A stretch of DNA of 64,000 nt, taken from Nectonema munidae (taxonomy: Eukaryota; Nematomorpha; Nectonematoida; Nectonematidae). Each line of letters opens with the position of its first letter. Position 1 is the first letter of the stretch. Under the pieces are notes generated by a model. It made no database searches. It saw nothing but the letters and a program-made list of their open reading frames with translations, and was not told the DNA's origin. Position numbers and translations under genes: made by a program. Positions 39,701-48,700 of the stretch are shown here, piece by piece. The stretch is from assembly GCA_030549495.1 (NCBI GenBank), contig JAUIRK010000695.1, positions 78,762-142,761 on the forward strand. Reading direction: 5' to 3'.

Positions 39701-42700
39701 GGGTAGTTTAAAAATGACAAAAAAGTGAAATTATTGAATTTTTGAGCTAAAAATTGATGTAAAAGAAAAAAATGTATCCAAAAATGAAAGAACATTATTG
39801 GATGAAAATTTTAGATAAAAGCAGTATTCTATAATTTTCATAAAAAACTTTAGGGAGAGATGTTTTGTTTTTTTTTAAATAAATAAATAAAGCGTGCTCA
39901 ATAATACATTATATCGTCAACCATCCCCAAAAACAAAAGAAATAAACTTTTTTGACTTTATCCGCCCTACAATAACAAAAAACTTGTTTTCCAAAAATTA
40001 AAAATAACCCCTACAAATATATTTTTACTTTTAAGATTTTGCTTTATTAGTGTTGCGATAATCATATATAATTTTTTTATTTAGAAAATAAGCATAGTTC
40101 ATTTTCAAATAAAATAATATTCTTAAAAAAAATTCTTTTTACTTTTTTTAGTCTTTGATTAATACTCATATTAACAATTTTTTATATATATATCTACTTA
40201 AAATTTGAACTTATTTTATTATTTTTGCGGTCTAATTATGTTCTAGTAAATTTTAATCAAACTTTAAGTTTACATTTATTGAAAAGTTTTAAATAATGTT
40301 AAATTTAATACAAGATTCAAGAAAGTCAGTGCTTTCTTCTTATTTCATTAATAGAAAAATGTTTTCTGAACGAAAACCTTTTTGATTACGGCTCACAAAT
40401 AAAAATGTATTAAGACATCCTAAAAAAGTGGAGCTGTTGAAAGAGCTAATCCTTTCATAAGATAAGAAAATTGTGGACCAATGAAATCACAGATAAATAA
40501 GTCTAATTCATAAAATTCCAGTCAACATTATGCATAAATAGAGATAAAAAATACCTACCAACAACTTTGTTTTATCTTTTAAAGGATTTGTGATTTTGTA
40601 ATAAGCACCATCAAAGTCTAAAAATTCAAATTTAGGCAAATATTAAATGCACATAATTGTTCATTCAACGAAGAACAATTTATTGATTGAATCAAGTGGA
40701 TTCATCTTAGAGGACATGGTTTTATAGAAGTCGACAAACTTCTTTCTCCAAAAAACATGGTGTAAACATGTAAAAAAGGGTACACGGTTGCATTTTTGAG
40801 GAGGGAGATTTTTTTAATATATTTAACTATCAAAAATTTTTATTAAATGTATTTATATTTGATACAGGGTATATATGTAAAATAATTCCTCAAAGATGAA
40901 ATTTAGTAGGGGACAGGGGCATTGCCCCCCCCCCCAGAATTCATAGAGAGTGAAAGAAATGCCACAAAAATACCAAAAGAAAGAAAATAAATGGGAAAAA
41001 ATAAACATCTATTAGCAGATTAATACCGTAATTATATTATTAGCTGCGCTACTGCTGAAACAAAAATTGAATTCGTCTAGGATTCCTCCAAATTTATCAA
41101 TCCTTTAAATAAATTGATAGTTTCTATATACACTAGAAAAAATTTTGTCGCCCCCCCCCCTTTCGTTTTTTCTGCCAACGTCCCTGCTGAGTATAACGAA
41201 TCGTTTATATCAGTTTTCTTATTTAAGAGTAAAGAACATATACGATGTCAGATCGAGACGTAAATAGCCAACGACATATAGAAAGTGAACAAAAATTCGA
41301 TAAAATCCTAATACATAGAAATTTTGAAGTCTTATTAAGATAATGTCTTAGTAAGTTGCCCAAACGTACAGTTTTCTTCATGATTTGATTTTTTAAAAAA
41401 TAAACTACGAATTTAACAAATTAATTTTAAAACTTTGAAAGACCATCAGAAAAATTCATCAAATCTATATTATAATAAATTAATAATATTACGTATTCTA
41501 CTGTGAACTTCCTTCATTAGAAAAACCTGATTAAAAGCATATTTAAAATAAAAATCTATAATAAAGTTTTTGGCATATTTTTTCATTATACAGAGCATAC
41601 TTGGTTTTGAAAATTTTCGTTTTTTCTGGCATTTGTTAAAATGTCCGGTTTTTGTCCAAAAAATATGGTCGTCCTATGTCATATGGATATCACGGGACGT
41701 TTTTTTATCATAATTTTTCTCTAAGCTTAATACATGGGACATGCAATTCTACCCCCTTCTTTCTAGTAAAATAGTGTTAATATTAGTATTCTCTTTCCAA
41801 TATGAAGATAATTTCTGGTATTTCTGTATATAAATTACAAATAACAAAAATTCTATAGAAAGAATAGTCAACGCCATCACCACCAAATCGTTTCCACCAA
41901 GCACTCCTCTGAGTCCTCCCTTAAACATCATTATGTCTCTTTTAACAAAAGAAAAACGTGCGAAGAATAAAAGATGCATTTATCATCATCATTATCTCTC
42001 TTCCATGAAAGATTTGTTCACTGAAAGATGGAGTGAGTTGTGAAGCGCACACACCAAATTAGCTTAATTGAGCATATCACAAATGAAGGAAAATAATGAC
42101 GATATAAGTGCATTCCACATGATAAGCTTAAAAATGGGAGATGAACGTTAAATAAGCAGACATGCTGTGAATAAAGAAGAATCGTTCTCAAAGTGGGCAG
42201 TAGCGCTTGGTGCGGGCATTGCGAATATTGACAAATAACAAGTATGTATTATGTAAGATGAGTATTGGATTTGCACTTGAGGAAAGGCTGAATGGAGGAG
42301 ATACAACATACGGGTAACTTGAATTTTAAATATATTAGAAAAACTAAATTTGTCAGCCATCCAATTAGTGATGAAAAAAAAATTAATTAACAAAAAAGCT
42401 GTATTAAACTTGGGAAGAAGAAGACCAAACTCAAAAGTCTCAATTAGTTTGAAACTTGATACCAATTTGTTTGTACAAGAAAATAGCCTTTCCTTAATTA
42501 ATGCATTTGTTGAAATTTTAAATTTCCTTCTTTGTATTTGTTTGTATTATAAATATATATATATATATATATAAACATGCTTTTTCTACTGTGCTCTCAT
42601 AATACTATTTACCTCAACAATTAAATCATTTGACATATTATGAGAAAAGCTTTTTTTGTCGACTTTTTATGCTTCATATTATATTTCTTAGAAGCTGGTC

Positions 42701-45700
42701 AACGAATCTCCATTAATTTTTCACATTTTTTCATAACAGATAGATTTTGTAATTTTTTCCGCCAACTCTGCTTAGTAAATTGAATGATATATATGTGTGT
42801 ATGTGTGCTTATTTCTTTCAGTACTTAACTCATTAACAAGTGGCGATAACCATATGTTGGTTGGTTACTACCACTCTGCTCTACGGATACTACCCATATA
42901 AGAAATATTTCCAGCGACATGATGGTTATAAATGTAGAATAGTTTAAAGGACATATGTTGAAAGTAGCCTGCTTATTTCATTGTTTCTCGATGGATTCGT
43001 TTCAAAATGAAAAAAAAAATCTAAAAAAGAATTTTATTAAAAGTTCGTTATTTAATTTTATATATCTTAGCGGATTATTTTTTATATTTTTACCGAGATT
43101 ATTGCGTTGAGGAAACTAAGCTTGCTTGATGTTCATAGTCATAGGGCCAGCAGTCCAATAGGGTGACTACCATATCGTTTAGCTGGGGTTGTGGGGCGGA
43201 GTCTGGAGACGCGCGTTTTGAGAAGTAGTCAGATTCGTAATAATTATTGGGACTCAGACTCTGATTTTAAGAATAGTTATATCCATAATTATTAAATAAA
43301 AAAATATATTCTTAGACACTCTCTTCCACGCCCAACATTGCAAAAACGCAACATAAAAATCTTTATCATTTTAGTATAACGTTGTCTTTTTGCAACTCAT
43401 AGAAAAGGATTGAAAAATTATATAAAATTAAGGAATGAACTTTTTTGTATTACACAAATACCTTGTAGAGAAACAGTGCTCAGATTATGACTAGAAAGTT
43501 TCTGCAAAAAATACTTAAACCAAATACTTTTGAAAAAATAATTTAAGATAAATCAAGTTTTTGGGATGCTAATGTTTTGGCTTAGATAAAAAAAGTTATA
43601 AACAATCATTCGAAAATCTTTTTGAGAACAATGTAAGAAAGAGACTAAACTACAAATACAAGCCAATAAAAGAGCATTTTAATCAATTATGTTGAGGAAA
43701 ATAGTTGCGTTAACATAAAAGATAAGCCTGAAAGATTAAGAACAATTGAAGACTTGTAATATTTTAAACAGAAAAGTTCGTGTTGCATAATTATAAATTT
43801 TAACATTCAAGGTCACAAAGATATAAATAGGTGGAGTTATCAGTGTTAAAAATTTGGGCTTCACAACCCTGGCTGGTGCTACACGTATTCATTACAGCTG
43901 TGCTGCGAAAGTGTAACGAAACTTCCACACCTTGACCATATGAGGACTTTTGGAGAGAAGTTAACTCTATTTTTAAGCTAACACGATTTACTAAACTGAA
44001 AATGTCAATTAGGAAGAAAGTTGAGGAAGAAGGGGAATGTTAAAATGTTGATTAATAATGATAATTATTAGGCTTTCGTTTCTTGCGGCTAATGAAGAAC
44101 ATATGAAGGAAGAATGATATGAACAACACAAAACACACAAAGATGATACTTCATATACGCAAAGGCATATGATCAAACTGTCCGTACTAATTAAGCAAAG
44201 AGCTAAATGACGATAGAAGTACTAATTGATAACTAGAAAATAAAGTGAAGTGCATATTTATTACAAGCTCAATTAAAGATAATTAGGAGCGATCGTTATG
44301 GACAGGTGGCCATTTAATAGAAGTAGACGTTAAAGCAGGTTTGAGTGTAGCGTAAACTTTTGGAGAGCTGAACTAAGAAAATAGGCTTCCACAAAATTCT
44401 CTCCTCGATCAATGTTTTTGTTGATATTTTAGATTCCCATTCATTGTATCTTTGTGTATAATAAAATATAAAGAAATATCTTTTCAACTGTACTTTCATA
44501 ATACTATTTACCTCAACAAACTATATCATTTGATATATGTGAGAAAAAAGCTCAGAGACCTCTTAGGCTCCTTCCTCTCTTCAACGGCCCTGGAAGATAA
44601 TATCTATAAAAGTTTTGCTTTTTGTTATCAGAAATTTAAAATAGATGTTAGATATTATTTATTGTAGATTATGAATGTGTTTAAAAAATCGAAATTTTAG
44701 TGCCTAAACTAATATTTTGGCTGAATTTTGATGATGAATAATACTTCCGTTCTAAGCTCTAACAGATTCTTCTCTCCTCCCTTTTACGTCCAAAGACATA
44801 TGGCAGTGAAACAAAGTCACTTACTTAATTAAGATGAAGATAATAATAATAATCAATGCCATGTTTCAAAAACCCTTAATTTGTACTTCATTCAAAAAGG
44901 CGAAAAAAGATGATGGGCAGGGCAAGGGGGAGCGTGCAGTCAGGGATCAGTATTTTTTGAAAATTTTTTAATCTTTGGGGTTAGTATAGAAAGCAGTACT
45001 AAATATAGAGAAGTAAAAAAGATTACCTGCCAGAGTGACATCAGACTTTTCTAGTTTGTTTCTTAAAAAATGAAAAACACTAAGTTTAAAAAAATGTTTT
45101 GAATGAAATAATAAGATTAGAATGCAAAAGCAGGGACGCATTTAAGGGGTGAGAAATTGGGAAAAATACAAAACGAGATACTTAAATCCTCAACTGAAAA
45201 TCCTGGATCCGCAACTGGAAAGAATAAGAATTAATCGATCCAAACAAATTATTTATTTTTGCAAGAAGACTAGAGGGGATTAAGTGTAAAAAACTAAACA
45301 ACTAAAAATAATTTTTTAAAGATTTTTAACCCTTTGAGAATGAATTTGGCACACGTGTACTAAGAAATAAAAATCATCTGCTAAATATATAAAATTGCGT
45401 TGAAAAAGAGAGCAGATCATTAGTCTTAAAAATTCTGGTAACAATTAAAATTAATTGGAAAACATCACAACAATCGCCCCTAGTAAGTAACGACAGATGG
45501 CGGGGTATGGCAATAATAAAAAACGCTTATATTAGAAATAAAAATCAGTTTTACGCAATTTCTCAGAAAACTTGAAGTCTAGCCGAAACTAAGAAAAACA
45601 AATCAAATTTAAGTCTTCCATTTTTCATACTTTGCTCTTCCCCTAGTTTGGAACTCCTCCTCCTTCTCATATCGTTTTCAACTACCTCTTCCAAGTAAAT

Positions 45701-48700
45701 TTGGTTCTTCTTTTATACGTATCTTTAGCTTGCTCCCATAAACTTTTCTAACAAACTCATCTTTGGACATTCTATTTACATGATAAACCCATCTCAATCT
45801 TTGATTTTGAATAATCTTATTTATCTCATTGGCTTGACAAAGATTCTCAACAATCTCATCTCAGGGCTTTTTATTCTAGATTCCTCAGCTTGCCTCAAGG
45901 ACCAACCTTGACCACTATGGACTAAACTAGACCTAAAATAACTTTTGTATAATTTACCTCTTAAACTTATAGAATAAGTATAACTAGTGAACAATAAATA
46001 ACATATATAATGCAAATAAAAAAGCATATATAATATATTCCATAATAAGAACTGCTTGGAGTACGGTCAATAAGAAAGAGTTTAAAAAAAGAGCTCCTAT
46101 TTTAGTTAAGCCTTGAGGTTGATGTCCTTTTACAAGGTTAATAAAATAAAATTTAAGTGTGAAAGGCATCTTTTTCACTAACTTAATATTTATCTTGATT
46201 TGACATTACTTTGCTAAATTCACAAGCAACTATATAAATACTAGCCGGTCCCGTGGTCGTTTCTCGCTTCGCTCGAAACATAGGATTCTGGGTAGTGTGT
46301 ATATTGAGTTGCTAATTCAAATTCTCTTCGCTCGAAACGACCACGGGACCGGCTAGTTTTTTTGTTTAGGCTGCTCTCGAAACATAGGATTATGGGTAGT
46401 GTGTATTTTGAGTTGCTAATAGTGTTATATGGTATGGTGGTCAGTTTTTAGAATAATTGTATCTTTTCTGTGTATATGATATGTTTATATATGATGTGTA
46501 TTGAACTCATCACATCTATCTTCTATCTATATTATAATAAGCTAGCGTCTGTGTGTCTGTGTGTGTGTGTGTCGCTGGAAGCATTTTGATTGGTTGAAAT
46601 TATTTATATATGTGTTTTGTGTGTATTTTTATATGGTGTGATGAGTTTGTATGTGGTTTTATCGCTTGAAGCATTTTGATTGGTTGAAATTATTATATGT
46701 TCTATGTGTATTTTTATATGTGTGATGAGTTCATATATCTGTAGTCTGAGTGTCGCTTGAAGCATTCTGATTGGTTGAAATATCTTTTGTATGTATTTTT
46801 ATATGGTGTAATAGAAAAATACACAGAAAAGGTACAAATATTCTAAAAACTGACCACCATACCATATAACACTATTAGCAACTCAAAATACACATTACCC
46901 AGAATCCTATCTTTCGAGCGTAGCCTAAACAATAAAAAACTAGCCGGTCCCGTGGTCGTTTTGAGCGAAGCGAATTTGAATTAGCAACTCAATATACACA
47001 CTACCCAGAATCCTATGTTTCGAGCGCAGCGAGAAACACTGTTTCGAGCGAAGCGAGAAACGACCACGGGACCGGTTAGTATATAAAAATACACATAAAA
47101 CATATAATAATTTTAACCAATCAGAATGCTTCAAGCGACAAACACGCATACAAACTCATCACACCATATAAAAATACACACAAAACATATATAAATAATT
47201 TCAACCAATCAGAATGCTTCCAGCGACACACACACACACACACACGCTAGCTTATTATAATATAGATAGACTAGCCGGTCCCGTGGTCGTTTCTCGCTTC
47301 GCTCGAAACATAGGATTCTGGGTAGTGTGTATATTGAGTTGCTAATTCAAATTCGCTTCGCTCGAAACGACCACGGGACCGGCTAGTTTTTTTTCAGAAT
47401 CCTACGCTCGAAACATAGGATTCTGGGTAATGTGTATTTTAAGTTGCTAATAGTGTTATATGGTGTGGCGGTGAGTTTATTGTCCCGTGGTCGTATATGG
47501 TGAAATATGGTTTAGTGTTGAGTTATTTGTTTTTAAATACACACAAAACATATAAATAATTTCAACCAATCAGAATGCTTCAAGCAACCCTCACACTACA
47601 GATATATGAACTCATCACACATATTAAAACACACACAAAACACATATATAAATAAATTCAACCAATCAGAATGCTTCCAGCGACAGACAGACACACACAC
47701 AGACGCTAGCTTATTATAATATAGAAGATGTTGATGGAAAAGCATCATTCTATTCATGTAAAGATCACTTCAAAAATAGACTACACCATATGAGATGAAC
47801 AATCAAATTTTTCATTAATATCACTAAATAAAAGGAAAATCCTGGATTATATAAAAAAATAGTCGAACAAGGATATTCACCATTGAAGAAGCAAACATGT
47901 TGATTTATATCAAAGCTAGGTAGTTAGTTTTGCATCATCAGAAGCATTTGTATCTGAAGTCCCTCTAAGTTAAAGTTGAGGAAATATCACATAAATATAG
48001 CATGTTTAAACAATAAATATCTATAACTTAAAAATTAAGTTGAAAATGTCATTTTTGAATATAAGTGTAGAGTTTACCGAAATTTAACTGAAAAACAAAT
48101 AGTAGGAAGATAAAATATTAAAAATGAGAATTAAAAAAATTCATTGATATCCAGAGGCTTTTAATTAAAAATTACATATTGCAACCATAATACGATTAGA
48201 TCATTAAAAAAATTTTATATTCAATAAGGCCTTTTTTATTGAAAATAAAAATTTCATATTAAAATATTCTTCATCAACAACCCACGGTTCTAAACTCGTG
48301 GACTCAGATATCCGCAGAAATTTTCTATAAAGTTGTAAAATGAAAAACACGAAAACATTGTTTTATGTAGTAAGCAGAAAAAAGAGACAGTGAAAGGAAG
48401 TGTTTTTGCTTATCTTAGTGAACATTTTTTAGTGATTTATCTTAGTAAGTGATCTCAATCTCTTTGCTTAATTCTTTTTTAACAATATAGTAAAGCTATG
48501 CATCTAAATTTATCATTAAAAGACAGCACATGTGATTGAAACAGATATAGATAATAACGCTCACAAACACCCAGGAGAATTATTATTATTCCTTCTTTTG
48601 CTAGGTATTAATCACTTCATTTTTTTTATCGTGTATAGAGCTTTTAAGGCAGCACGACCGTGATTAGTACAACTTTAGATATAAAAAAATTTAACACTTC

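Noticed and set aside
41749-41979. Hydrophobic minus-strand frame that looks like a small membrane protein
   Set aside because: No conserved motif, splice support or start context; a chance frame is likelier.
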